From Pontibacter sp. FD36 (GTDB taxonomy: Bacteria; Bacteroidota; Bacteroidia; Cytophagales; Hymenobacteraceae): a stretch of 64,000 nucleotides of DNA. Shown here one piece after another: positions 1 to 8,558 of this stretch (its first letter is position 1; each line of letters starts with the position of its first letter). The translations under genes and the position numbers were made by a program. The DNA lies in contig NZ_JADPMP010000005.1 in the NCBI RefSeq assembly GCF_015686655.1, positions 62,001-126,000 of the forward strand. Reading direction: 5' to 3'. Below the pieces are notes generated by a model, which saw only the letters and a program-made list of their open reading frames with translations, was not told the origin of the DNA and made no database searches.

Positions 1-2
1 AT

Positions 3-1049
3 TTAGTCCATTATATATGGATAGTCCGGCTCCACATAAATGTCGGTGTACAGCTCAGAAGGATCCGGATATGGAGACTCCTCGGCAAACTTCACCGCCT
101 CGGCCACGATCTGCTTCTGCTTCTCGTCGATCTCGTCCAGCTCCTCTTCTGTCGCCCAGCCATTCTTTAGGATAGTTGCTTTTACAGATTCTATCGAGTC
201 GCGGCCTTTGTAGTCTTCCAGCTCTTCTTTGGTTCTGTATTTGGCAGGGTCAGACATAGAGTGACCTTTGTAGCGGTAAGTCTTGAACTCGAGCAAAGTA
301 GGTCCTTCGCCGGCACGGGCACGCTCAGCAGCTTTCGCTACGGCATTGTGCACGTTTTCCACGCTCATGGCCTCTACTGGCTCAGATGGCATTTCGTAAG
401 CATGACCCAGTTTGTACAGGTCGTTTACGTTAGAGGTACGCGTTACCGAAGTACCCATCGCGTAGCCGTTGTTCTCGATAACGAAGATTACCGGCAGCTT
501 CCAAGTCATGGCCATGTTCAGGGCCTCGTGGAAGGCACCCTGGCGTACCGCACCGTCACCCATGTAGCAGATGCACAGCTTGCCGGTCTTGTTATACTTC
601 TCAGCGAAGGCCAAACCAGCGCCTAGTGGCACCTGACCGCCCACGATACCGTGACCGCCTACGAAGTTTACTTCTTTGTCGAACATGTGCATCGAGCCAC
701 CTTTGCCTTTAGAGCAACCGGTAGACTTGGCAAACATCTCAGCCATTACAGCGCCTGGCGATGTGCCGAGGGCCAGTGGATGGGCGTGGTCACGGTAAGC
801 TGTGATCCATTTGTCACCTTTCTCAAGAGCCGTTACAGCACCTGCCACACAGGCTTCCTGGCCGATGTAAAGGTGGCAAAAGCCTTTGATTTTCTGCTGG
901 CCATAAAGTTGGCCTGTTTTTTCTTCGAAGCGGCGGATGAGTTTCATCGACTCGTACCACCACATGTAAGTCTCTTTTGAAAATGTTGGTTCAGCCTGTA
1001 CCTTTGCTTTCTGCGACTTCGCTTTTGCCTTTTCTTTCGTATCAGCCAT
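3..1049 (-). CDS. pdhA: Pyruvate dehydrogenase E1 component, alpha subunit
   Basis: Thiamine-diphosphate-dependent E1 alpha subunit, which decarboxylates pyruvate and passes the acetyl group to the lipoyl E2 core. The 348-residue length is normal for the separate alpha subunit of an alpha2beta2 E1. The TPP-binding segment runs from GDG (about residues 164-166) to NN (about 193-194). YRDHAH (about 85-90) and the YRYKGHSMSDP loop (about 258-268, the conserved histidine/serine loop) are intact. The N-terminus is a lysine/alanine-rich stretch of about 20 residues before the fold. It is complete, with the stop at the window edge, so any operon partner lies to the left outside the window. It is transcribed divergently from recF with about 130 bp between. 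Branched-chain 2-oxoacid E1 alpha is the alternative, but the overall match favours PdhA. Confidence 0.93.
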   Translation of the reverse strand: MADTKEKAKAKSQKAKVQAEPTFSKETYMWWYESMKLIRRFEEKTGQLYGQQKIKGFCHLYIGQEACVAGAVTALEKGDKWITAYRDHAHPLALGTSPGAVMAEMFAKSTGCSKGKGGSMHMFDKEVNFVGGHGIVGGQVPLGAGLAFAEKYNKTGKLCICYMGDGAVRQGAFHEALNMAMTWKLPVIFVIENNGYAMGTSVTRTSNVNDLYKLGHAYEMPSEPVEAMSVENVHNAVAKAAERARAGEGPTLLEFKTYRYKGHSMSDPAKYRTKEELEDYKGRDSIESVKATILKNGWATEEELDEIDEKQKQIVAEAVKFAEESPYPDPSELYTDIYVEPDYPYIMD

Positions 1050-1181
1050 GGGTATTTGTGTATCGTTATTGTTGTCCGTACAGCTTTTTTAGCGAGATTC
1101 GGGCCTCAATGGACGGCAAATCAGGCTACTGTCGGGTTTTAGCTTGCGAAATTAAGGAAAAAGTAATCAAAGAAGAAACTA

Positions 1182-2288
1182 ATGCTCCTCGAAAATCTAA
1201 GTCTGCTGTTTTTCAAGAACTACGACGAAGCTAACATTAGTTTCTCGCCGCACATCAATTGCTTTATCGGCGACAACGGCAGCGGCAAAACTAACCTGCT
1301 CGACGCCATCCATTACCTCTCCATGACCCGCAGCGCCTTCAACAGCTCCGACGCCCTTAATATCAAGCAGGGCGAAGAGTATTTTATGGTGAAGGGACGT
1401 TTTAAGATCGATGAAGAAAAGCACACTGTGACCTGCAGCCTGAAGCAGGGCCAGAAGAAGACAGTCGTACACAATAAGGTGGCGTATGAGAAGATGAGCG
1501 ATCACATCGGTCGCTTTCCGGTGGTGCTCATATCTCCCTACGACACCGACCTGATCCGGGAAGGCAGCGAGGAACGTCGCAAGTACTTCGACAGTCTGAT
1601 CTCACAGCTCAACCATACCTATCTGGAGCAGCTGATCCAGTACAACTATATCCTTAAGCAGCGCAACTCGCTGCTCAAGCAGTTTGCCGAGCGCCGCTAC
1701 TACGACCGCGACTACCTGCACATCCTCAACGAGCAGCTGGTGCCGTTAGGTGAGCAACTCGCGCAGGAGCGTATGGCTTTCCTGGAGACCTTTGAGCCGG
1801 TGTTTCAGAAGCACTACCGCCACATTTCTGATAGCAGCGAAACCGTGACACTCACTTACAAAAGCCAGCTGCCCGGCGCTAACTTTGCCCAACTGCTGGA
1901 GCAAGCGGAGCAGAAGGATCGCGCCCTGCAGCGTACCACCGTGGGCACGCACAAAGACGACTTCGTGTTCCTGATGGACGGCAACCCCGTGAAAAATTTT
2001 GGTTCGCAGGGTCAGCAGAAGAGCTATGTGATTGCCCTAAAGCTAGCGCACTTCGAGGTGATGGACGAGCGCCAGCACCACAAGCCCCTCCTCCTCCTCG
2101 ACGACATCTTCGACCGCCTCGACGAGAAGCGCATCACCAAGCTCATGCAAATGGTCGCCGCCCATACCTTCGGCCAGATCTTCCTAACTGATACGCATCT
2201 GGACCGAACAGATAAAATACTTGAGAACCTGTCAGAAAGTATCCGTAGATTTGATGTAAAGGAGGGAACGGTGAAGTTGATTGCTTAA
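1182..2288 (+). CDS. recF: DNA replication and repair protein RecF
   Basis: SMC-like ATPase that loads RecA at gaps together with RecO and RecR. Walker A GDNGSGKT lies at residues 30-37, the ABC-type signature region GSQGQQK at about 274-280, and Walker B LLLLDDIFDRLD at about 303-314. The length of 368 aa is standard. ATG 1182 is chosen because the N-terminus begins directly with the typical hydrophobic strand before FKNY. The gene is followed 55 bp later, on the same strand, by a DUF721 gene, an arrangement common in Bacteroidota. Confidence 0.96.
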   Translation: MLLENLSLLFFKNYDEANISFSPHINCFIGDNGSGKTNLLDAIHYLSMTRSAFNSSDALNIKQGEEYFMVKGRFKIDEEKHTVTCSLKQGQKKTVVHNKVAYEKMSDHIGRFPVVLISPYDTDLIREGSEERRKYFDSLISQLNHTYLEQLIQYNYILKQRNSLLKQFAERRYYDRDYLHILNEQLVPLGEQLAQERMAFLETFEPVFQKHYRHISDSSETVTLTYKSQLPGANFAQLLEQAEQKDRALQRTTVGTHKDDFVFLMDGNPVKNFGSQGQQKSYVIALKLAHFEVMDERQHHKPLLLLDDIFDRLDEKRITKLMQMVAAHTFGQIFLTDTHLDRTDKILENLSESIRRFDVKEGTVKLIA

Positions 2289-2342
2289 TTTTGCATCTCT
2301 AATACTCATTCACTCCACCACTCATTCAAAAACCAACCACCC

Positions 2343-2666
2343 GTGCGCTACTACAAGAAGAAAGAGGAGATTGCGAAGCGAAAGGCTGACGTGCAGACCA
2401 TTGGCGACAGCATCAAAGGGTTGCTGAAGGCCTACCGGCTGCAGGGCAAGCTCAATGAAGTGGATCTGGTGCAGCGTTGGGAGCAGATTATGGGCAAACC
2501 CATCGCCATGAAAACGAAAGAGCTTTACTTCAAAGACCAGAAGCTGTTTGTGCGCCTCACCTCTGCCCCACTCAAGCACGAACTCAACATGAGCAAAAGC
2601 AAGGTAGTCGACCTGCTCAACCGTACTATGGGCGATGAGGTCGTGAAAGAAGTTGTGTTTTTATAA
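2343..2666 (+). CDS. DUF721 (DciA-like) protein
   Basis: A 107-residue basic protein of the DUF721 family. DciA, a DUF721 member, is the ancestral loader of the replicative helicase in bacteria lacking DnaC or DnaI. Visible features are an N-terminal KKK/KRK basic segment, a central WEQIMGKPIA motif typical of the family, and a C-terminal LNRTMG...VVKEVVFL strand. The start is GTG at 2343, as no better ATG exists. Downstream of recF on the same strand, it likely belongs to the same replication/repair unit. A helicase-loading role is inferred from the family, not seen in the sequence. Confidence 0.82.
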   Translation: MRYYKKKEEIAKRKADVQTIGDSIKGLLKAYRLQGKLNEVDLVQRWEQIMGKPIAMKTKELYFKDQKLFVRLTSAPLKHELNMSKSKVVDLLNRTMGDEVVKEVVFL

Positions 2667-2670
2667 GCGC

Positions 2671-2775
2671 TATACCTGCTGGCTATACCTTCAACGCTAT
2701 AGTCTCTGCATCCCTTTTGAGGTATAGCCCCGTATACCCTGCCATAACTCACTCCACAAACGTATGGCTATACCT
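2671..2775. repeat. Dense cluster of the AGGTATA/TATACCT word
   Basis: Five copies of the word or its core fall within about 105 bp: TATACCT at 2671, 2684 and 2769, AGGTATA at 2720 and TATACC at 2733. They cross the DUF721-thioesterase gap and run into the start of the thioesterase gene. It is a local peak of a word enriched across the window (see findings). No function is assigned. Confidence 0.6.
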
Positions 2776-3324
2776 GCATTCCGACCTGTTTCCTACTCCC
2801 GCACCACCCTCACCGAGCTCATGATCCCGAGCTACGCCAACTTTGGCGGCAAAATCCATGGCGGCATCCTGCTCTCGCTCATGGACAAGGTGGCTTATGC
2901 CTGCTCTGCCAAACATGCCGGCAACTACTGCGTGACCGTAACAGTAGACGGCGTGCATTTTCTGCAGCCCGTAGAGGTAGGTGAGCTGGTGTCGCTGCTG
3001 GCCTCTGTAAACTATGTGGGCAACACCTCGCTGATGGTAGGTATAAAAGTGATCGCTGAAAACGTGAAAACAGGTATAGTCAAGCATACCAATACCTCTT
3101 ATTTCACGATGGTAGCCAAAGGCGATGATGATAAACCCACCCAAGTGCCCGGCCTCACTTTGGAAAGCCGCGAGGATGCCCGCCGGTTTCTGGAAGCCAT
3201 CAAGCGCCGCGAACTGGCACAGCGCTACCAAACAGAGCTTGCAGAGGCCAAACACGGAATCGCCGTGGAAGCAGAACTTTATAAGCTCGAGGGTGAGCGT
3301 TGCCGGTTAGCCTATACGCTGTAG
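2764..3324 (+). CDS. Acyl-CoA thioesterase, hotdog fold (YciA/BACH type)
   Basis: Predicted cytoplasmic thioesterase hydrolysing acyl-CoA. The N-terminal 130 residues carry the hotdog pattern: N-F-GGKIHGGILLSLMDKVAY (about residues 21-41) with the catalytic-type NxxG...GG..LxxMD signature, followed by VTVTVDGVHFLQPVEVGELV. After about residue 130 there is a roughly 55-residue charged helical tail (EAIKRRELAQRYQTELAEAK). It follows the DUF721 gene by about 100 bp on the same strand. Substrate chain length cannot be read from the sequence. Confidence 0.88.
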   Translation: MAIPAFRPVSYSRTTLTELMIPSYANFGGKIHGGILLSLMDKVAYACSAKHAGNYCVTVTVDGVHFLQPVEVGELVSLLASVNYVGNTSLMVGIKVIAENVKTGIVKHTNTSYFTMVAKGDDDKPTQVPGLTLESREDARRFLEAIKRRELAQRYQTELAEAKHGIAVEAELYKLEGERCRLAYTL

Positions 3325-3471
3325 GCTAGCTGGAGTGACTTTCATTTTTCTGCTATACCTGTGCTGACTAAGGCATTGGTGCAGCTATTCTTTTCATTCT
3401 TTCCTGAAGGTGCTTATATTTAGAATCTAATACTAAACGAACGAGCACTTTATCGACCTCACCTAGCACAA

Positions 3472-4851
3472 ATGACTTACAAAACAAAGTTCACCCGACT
3501 GCTGGCGCTCTGCATGCTGGCAGGGCTATACCTTAGCCAAACTGTGGCAGCACAAGCACCCGCTACCCACGACGAAGAGATTCAGAAAATGGTCAATGAA
3601 GTATCGGCAGACAACCTGCGGGCACTCGTTGAGAAAATGGTTTCGTTTGAAACCCGCCACTCCCTGAGCTCCACCACTGACAAGAAAAGAGGTATAGGCG
3701 CTGCCCGCGAATGGGTAAAATCGGAGTTTGAGAAATACGCCAAAGCCTCTAACGGCCGCATGACCGTGGACATGGACCGCTATAACGTAAAGGGCGACGG
3801 CCGCCGCATTCCGCAGGATGTGGAGATGGCTAACGTAGTTGCGACGCTCAAGGGCACTGACCCGAACGATGACCGTGTGATCATTGTGGCTGGGCACCTT
3901 GACTCTCGCGCTACCGATGTAATGGACGCTAAAAGCAAAGCCCCTGGTGCTAACGACGACGCCTCTGGTGTGGCGATTGTAATGGAGATGGCCCGCGTGA
4001 TGGCTTCGCGTCAGTTTCCGGCAACACTCGTGTTTGTCGCTTTCCAGGGCGAAGAGCAGGGCCTGTACGGCTCCCGTCACATGGCTGAGCGTGTGAAGAA
4101 GGAAGGTTGGAACCTGGTGGCTGTGCTCAACAACGACATCGTGGGTAACTCCTACTCTGCTGAGATGGGCATTCATGACAACACCCGTGTGCGTGTCTTC
4201 AGCGAAGCTACTCCTTCTAACGAAACCGAAGAGCAGGCTCGCCTTCGCCGCACCCTAGGCTCTGAAAACGACGGCCCAAGCCGCAACCTGGCCCGCTACA
4301 TGAAAATGACCGGAGAGACTTACGTCGACCAGATCGAAGTAGTACTCGGTTACCGCCCTGACCGCTTTCTGCGTGGTGGTGACCATACACCGTTTAACCA
4401 GCAAGGCTATGCCGCGGTGCGCATGAGTGAGATGAACGAAGACTTTGACCACCAGCACCAGGATGTGCGCAAGGAGAACGGCAAGCAGTACGGCGACCTG
4501 ACAGAGTTTATGGACTTCGAATACCTGCGCAAGAACACAGCCGTGAACCTGGCCACCATGGCTAACCTGGGCCGGGCACCGCATGCTCCGGAGAAAGTTG
4601 GCGTGCTCACCTCCAACCTGACCAATAAGACAGACCTAAATTGGGAAGCCCCGACAAAAGGCAAAAAACCAGCCGGCTATTACATCCTGATGCGCGAAAC
4701 CAGCAGCCAGACCTGGGATAAGAAGTTTTTTGTGAAAGACACGAAAGTGACGCTGCCTTACTCGAAAGACAATTACTTCTTTGCCGTACAGGCTGCTGAC
4801 GAACTGGGTCATACTAGTCTGCCAGTACTGCCAGTTCCGGTACGCCAGTAG
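3472..4851 (+). CDS. Secreted M28-family zinc aminopeptidase
   Basis: Exported metallopeptidase of the M28 family. A signal peptide (KTKFTRLLALCMLAGLYLS, cleavage near AAQA) covers residues 1-28. The zinc ligands follow M28 order: H142 in GHLDSR, D162 in GANDDASG, E194-E195 in FQGEEQG (E194 as general base), D222 in NNDIVG and H305 in GGDHTPF. A C-terminal fibronectin-type-III-like module occupies about residues 375-459. At 459 aa it is typical of Bacteroidota M28 peptidases with a single beta-sandwich appendage. No type IX sorting domain is evident. Monocistronic, ending at a bidirectional terminator. Confidence 0.93.
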   Translation: MTYKTKFTRLLALCMLAGLYLSQTVAAQAPATHDEEIQKMVNEVSADNLRALVEKMVSFETRHSLSSTTDKKRGIGAAREWVKSEFEKYAKASNGRMTVDMDRYNVKGDGRRIPQDVEMANVVATLKGTDPNDDRVIIVAGHLDSRATDVMDAKSKAPGANDDASGVAIVMEMARVMASRQFPATLVFVAFQGEEQGLYGSRHMAERVKKEGWNLVAVLNNDIVGNSYSAEMGIHDNTRVRVFSEATPSNETEEQARLRRTLGSENDGPSRNLARYMKMTGETYVDQIEVVLGYRPDRFLRGGDHTPFNQQGYAAVRMSEMNEDFDHQHQDVRKENGKQYGDLTEFMDFEYLRKNTAVNLATMANLGRAPHAPEKVGVLTSNLTNKTDLNWEAPTKGKKPAGYYILMRETSSQTWDKKFFVKDTKVTLPYSKDNYFFAVQAADELGHTSLPVLPVPVRQ

Positions 4852-4867
4852 GTATAAGATAACCAAA

Positions 4868-4899
4868 AGAAAAGGGCAACCCAGCGGGCTGCCCTTTTC
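4868..4899. terminator. Bidirectional terminator between M28 peptidase and GIN-domain gene
   Basis: Inverted repeat AAAAGGGCA ... TGCCCTTTT with an inner CCC/GGG pairing and flanking A and T runs. It sits between two converging genes and can serve both. Confidence 0.85.
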
Positions 4900-4922
4900 T
4901 GCTTTATATGCGATGTATTCTC

Positions 4923-5654
4923 TTACATTTTAGAAATTTTGGCTGCGGCCGACACATTAGACGACACGCTAGGGTCACCTTTGTAAGCAACTTTGGTAGC
5001 ACCTGAAGCATTCACGTTCAGTTTGTTCTGGGCAAACACTTTCACATTGCTGGCCCCGCTGGCTTCTATGTTCACGTTCTTGGCCTCCAGTTCAGACGCA
5101 TCTACTTTGGATGCTCCTGACATGTCCATGCGCATTTCATCGGCACGCCCGCTTAGCTCTACTTTACTAGCGCCGCTCATATTGGCTGTCAGCTTCTTAG
5201 TATTGAGTGCCAGTATTACTTTGGAGCCGCCGCTCAGATCCATACTAAATGCATCGGATTTAAAAGTAGAATTACCCATTACTTTCACGCCGCCGCTTAT
5301 ATCAATCATGTTTAACTCTTTGATTGACACATAAGCCTTCAAACCTTTGGTTGTACTGATGTTGTCGGAAGTATAAATGTGAAGCACACCGTTTTTTACT
5401 TCTGTCCGAATACTGTTAAGCAGGTTTTTCTGCGCTTCGATGCGTACGCCCTCACTTCCACTCTGCGTTACCTCTACTGCAAAGCCGCCGCTAACATTTA
5501 TCCCTTTGAAGCCCGATACCGTTCTGTTCTGTGATACGGGTTCGCCTTCACCCTTCAGGTTACGACGATTTTGCGCCGTTGCCGTCAGGCTTGTCAGCAC
5601 AAAGGCCATTACAAGAATAGAGGCAAGTGTTTTGTAGATGTTGATAGTGTTCAT
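4923..5654 (-). CDS. Exported GIN-domain (DUF2807) protein
   Basis: Predicted secreted protein of the head-GIN/DUF2807 family, whose members form a right-handed beta-helix and are often called putative adhesins. Residues 1-27 form a signal peptide ending at TATAQN. The rest is short glycine/serine/alanine-rich strands with repeating SG(A/G)S(K/N)V units such as MDLSGGSKV, MSGASKVEL, MDMSGASKV and EASGASNV. The 243-residue length matches single-domain members. The function is unknown; 'adhesin' is only a family label. Confidence 0.88.
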   Translation of the reverse strand: MNTINIYKTLASILVMAFVLTSLTATAQNRRNLKGEGEPVSQNRTVSGFKGINVSGGFAVEVTQSGSEGVRIEAQKNLLNSIRTEVKNGVLHIYTSDNISTTKGLKAYVSIKELNMIDISGGVKVMGNSTFKSDAFSMDLSGGSKVILALNTKKLTANMSGASKVELSGRADEMRMDMSGASKVDASELEAKNVNIEASGASNVKVFAQNKLNVNASGATKVAYKGDPSVSSNVSAAAKISKM

Positions 5655-5832
5655 AGTTTTATTTTGCTTGATGATTTTTGGTTAAGAGTTTAGCGGCTCA
5701 GCAGCAGGCTATACCTTCTCTGAAGCTTCTCACTGCCTAATAGATGCACAGATTCCCGAAAGGTTGCCTGAAGCCCAGAAAAAAATCATACTTTTTGATA
5801 CTCTTCTGCAAAAAAGCCTCTTTGGGCATAGG

Positions 5833-6204
5833 CTAACATTTGTGAGAAGACTGCGATAAAGGCTTGTTGATTGTGAATTGAAAGACCAGCGCCCCCAGAG
5901 AATAGGCCAGTACATCGACCCAGTCGGCGGTGTGTTTCGAGTAGATGGGCGGGAGCAGAAGCTCAAAGAAGATGCTGAAAGCCACGACTGCCACCACTAA
6001 CCAGGCAAGCGGCAACACAAACTTGTCATTCTGAAAGTAGCTTCGCTCAGCTGCCAGTATGATGGTGAGCACGATGGGCATGGCCAGCAGATCGTCGAGG
6101 TAGCTGAAGAGCAGGGGAAAATAAAAGCCAGCCAGTTCCAGCGCCTGGTTACCGACAAAAAGCAGCACACAAACCAGAAAGACCGGATGCAGCAACGTGT
6201 GCAT
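5833..6204 (-). CDS. Small four-helix membrane protein, VanZ-like
   Basis: A 123-residue integral membrane protein with about four hydrophobic helices. The last helix follows a VanZ-like pattern: a helix ending FELLLPPIYSKHTADWVDVLAYSLGALV, with acidic residues and a Y-x-x-G just before the final helix. Similar Cytophagales proteins are often labelled 'magnesium citrate secondary transporter', which the sequence does not justify on its own. It starts 6 bp after the zinc-ribbon gene and probably shares its transcript. Function unknown. Confidence 0.7.
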   Translation of the reverse strand: MHTLLHPVFLVCVLLFVGNQALELAGFYFPLLFSYLDDLLAMPIVLTIILAAERSYFQNDKFVLPLAWLVVAVVAFSIFFELLLPPIYSKHTADWVDVLAYSLGALVFQFTINKPLSQSSHKC

Positions 6205-6210
6205 GGCACG

Positions 6211-6390
6211 CTAAAAAGCTATCAGGCCCACCATCAGCATAATAGAGCCCAGGATGGCCAGGAAAATCTCCGTCGGGGTCATTTTCGGGATCTTCCACTT
6301 TTTCTTTTCGCGCCTGGGCAGATACTGTCCGCAGTTAGGGCAGCGGTTTTTATGCGGCACTTCCTGCCCGCAGTGGGGGCAGATAATCAT
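6211..6390 (-). CDS. Small zinc-ribbon membrane protein
   Basis: Short protein with an N-terminal zinc ribbon (CPHCG then CPNCG, spaced about 12 residues), a basic linker RREKKKWK and one C-terminal transmembrane helix. ATG 6390 gives MIICPHCG at the very N-terminus (59 aa). A GTG at 6420 would add ten residues. The layout is like bacterial zinc-ribbon membrane proteins of unknown function. It is directly upstream of the VanZ-like gene and shares its direction. Confidence 0.7.
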   Translation of the reverse strand: MIICPHCGQEVPHKNRCPNCGQYLPRREKKKWKIPKMTPTEIFLAILGSIMLMVGLIAF

Positions 6391-6503
6391 GTTGTTTTCG
6401 GGAATGTCTTTGTAAGGCACGGCGGTAGCTTTTTGAGTTAGTGGTCAAATGAAAGCGCGCCTTTATAAGTACCTGATATGAGCCTATTGGGTTATCAGCC
6501 AGG

Positions 6504-8081
6504 CTACTGCTCCTTTGTGATTATCTCAATCACACCGTTTTTAGCTTTCTGGCCATACTTGGCTACGGCTTCTTCCCCTTTCAGTACCGATACTGCCTCA
6601 ATTTCGTCATGGTTCACATAATCTTCTACCTCATCAGGAGCTATACCTTCCAACACCTCACCGTCGAGCACAATGAGTGGTTTTGTCTCCAGGTCAAGCC
6701 CTGTGGCTTCTTCCAGTGCATCTGGCAGTGGCATTTGGTTCAGGTTTCCATGCGCCATAGCGGGTTTGCCTTCGCGCAGGTTGTTTAGGTCCTGCACAAA
6801 TGTGCCGATGGCCCACAGCACCCGTTGTTGCTCCTGATGCATCCAGGGACGGTTGTTACGAATATCGTCGCGCATCATCGAGTAGGATGTTTTGCGCAGT
6901 TGCGTGTAGTTAAGCAGTATCTCGACCTCCTTTGCCTGCTGTTCACCCAGAGCAGGCAATTCCTGAAGCGCCATCAGTTCTTGGATACTCTCGTCCCACA
7001 AAGTTATACCTTGCTCCAGGCCCTGCAGGTACTTTCCGCCATTGATCAGGCTGGCATTCTGCTCCATTTCCTGCATCACAGCCATTGCCGCGGTTTCCCG
7101 CTCACCAAAGCGGTCCAATATGGTTAAGTATTTAGCATTCTCAGTTGGTATCTGCAGGTATAGGCCCACAAAACCGCCCAACACCAGCGCCGCCGTTACG
7201 ATACTACCCCTCAAGTCGTAGTGCTGCGTAAAAAACCTGCCGGATCGCAGCATCAGTACAGCCCCGTAAACAATACCCAGTACCAGCCCGCCTGTGTGCG
7301 CTGCATTGTCTATACCGCCTTTCAGGCCGAAAAGCAGGTTCACTACAATCACACCAAGCAAATTGAGCACCATGCCTTTTTTCTCAGTCCAGGTCATTTG
7401 CCGCTCCAGCAGCACCATGGTCATGAACATACCGAACATGCCAAAGATAGCCCCCGAGGCACCGGCGCTGATGCGCTGCTGGTCCCACCACAGACTTGCT
7501 AAGCTGCCCGCAAGTCCGCAGAGCACATAGGCTATGATAAACTGCCTGCGGCCTACCAGCGGCTCTAAGGCACCGCCTATACTGGCCAGTGCGTACATAT
7601 TCACGAGCAAGTGAATGATGCCGATGTGCAGGAACATAGAGGTAAATAGTCGCCATGGCTCACCCGTCAGGGTATAAGGTCCAAAGTTGGCTCCTGCATT
7701 TACCAGGTCTTCCCCTTCTGGTGAGAGCACATGCATACCTGCCAGCGCCAGCAGCACGAAAATGACGATATTGGTATTGATCAGGATGGGCGTGACAAAG
7801 TAGTGCCGCTGCGGCACGAAGAGCGTCCAGAAGTCTTTGAGTTTATCTGTGAAGGAAGTTGGAGCGGCGGGGTTTGGGTTGACTTGTTTTTCGCGCAACT
7901 CCAGTGCTTGCAGGCTTTCCTGCTTTATCTGCTCCAGGTCTGGGGCTTCTATGCCTCTTCTTTCAATCTCAGCGATTACAGCCAGTATAGCTTCTGGCTC
8001 ATACGCTGCATGTTCCCCTAGTATTTCCAACAGTTGACCGTCCTCTTTTTCGGAGGCCACTGCTGCATAGCTGTTTTCCAT
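6504..8081 (-). CDS. Rhomboid intramembrane serine protease with C-terminal TonB-plug-like tail
   Basis: About 525 aa from ATG 8081. Four parts can be seen: a soluble acidic N-terminal region (about 1-85), a rhomboid core (about 90-290), a helical cytoplasmic region (about 310-445), and a tail (about 462-525) that copies the TonB-dependent receptor plug motif. Rhomboid residues are intact: H and N in FLHIGIIHLLVNM, catalytic Ser209 in GASGAIFG and His262 in NAAHTGG. The tail reads PLIVLDGE..., then IEAVSVLKG, AVAKYG and NGVIEIITK, as in the end of SusC/RagA plug domains, but there is no barrel. The same tail occurs on some Bacteroidota M56 peptidases. Substrate unknown. Monocistronic. Confidence 0.88.
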   Translation of the reverse strand: MENSYAAVASEKEDGQLLEILGEHAAYEPEAILAVIAEIERRGIEAPDLEQIKQESLQALELREKQVNPNPAAPTSFTDKLKDFWTLFVPQRHYFVTPILINTNIVIFVLLALAGMHVLSPEGEDLVNAGANFGPYTLTGEPWRLFTSMFLHIGIIHLLVNMYALASIGGALEPLVGRRQFIIAYVLCGLAGSLASLWWDQQRISAGASGAIFGMFGMFMTMVLLERQMTWTEKKGMVLNLLGVIVVNLLFGLKGGIDNAAHTGGLVLGIVYGAVLMLRSGRFFTQHYDLRGSIVTAALVLGGFVGLYLQIPTENAKYLTILDRFGERETAAMAVMQEMEQNASLINGGKYLQGLEQGITLWDESIQELMALQELPALGEQQAKEVEILLNYTQLRKTSYSMMRDDIRNNRPWMHQEQQRVLWAIGTFVQDLNNLREGKPAMAHGNLNQMPLPDALEEATGLDLETKPLIVLDGEVLEGIAPDEVEDYVNHDEIEAVSVLKGEEAVAKYGQKAKNGVIEIITKEQ

Positions 8082-8143
8082 CTGCAAACCTTATTCTCTT
8101 TCTGTAAAGATAAGGCAGCAGACGTATTATACAAGCCGGAAGT

Positions 8144-8326
8144 CTAACGGGTATAGGCAAGCATTGCCCTGCCTGTCACCAAAGCGCCGGTCAGCCCAAT
8201 GGCATACCATAAACCCAGTGGGAGTGTTTCTGCCAGGTATAGGCCACTATTCCTAAGGCTCTGCATCAGCAGGATCAGTAAGAAAATCACAATAGCTAAT
8301 AGCGTATTCTTGTAAATCTGACGCAT
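8144..8326 (-). CDS. Small two-helix membrane protein
   Basis: A 60-residue hydrophobic protein beginning MRQIYK, with a first helix LLAIVIFLLILLM and a second GLWYAIGLTGALVTG. A TTG at 8353 would extend it by nine residues, but ATG 8326 is preferred. Not recognised. It is followed 60 bp later by the rhomboid gene on the same strand and may be transcribed with it. Confidence 0.5.
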   Translation of the reverse strand: MRQIYKNTLLAIVIFLLILLMQSLRNSGLYLAETLPLGLWYAIGLTGALVTGRAMLAYTR

Positions 8327-8558
8327 AGGCACTTCCGATTTATGGTGAAACAATTGGTATATAGCTATACTTTGTAATATCTTAATTTGTTATAGTCTTT
8401 TAAATCTATTCATTTCAAGTCAATCTGCCAACTATATCACGCTAAGCTTTTACATGATAACTATGATTTGTTCGTAACTGAATATCAAGGTTTAAACAAA
8501 TAAGTCTATCAAATAACCTTAGGGATCCATATCGGGTAAAAGTTTTCAAAAAGATTTT
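8327..8558. promoter_or_regulatory. AT-rich divergent intergenic region
   Basis: About 230 bp of markedly AT-rich DNA between the small membrane gene and the three-gene cassette that begins at 8559. It probably holds the promoters for both directions. No clear TAnnTTTG box or operator palindrome was found. Confidence 0.4.
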
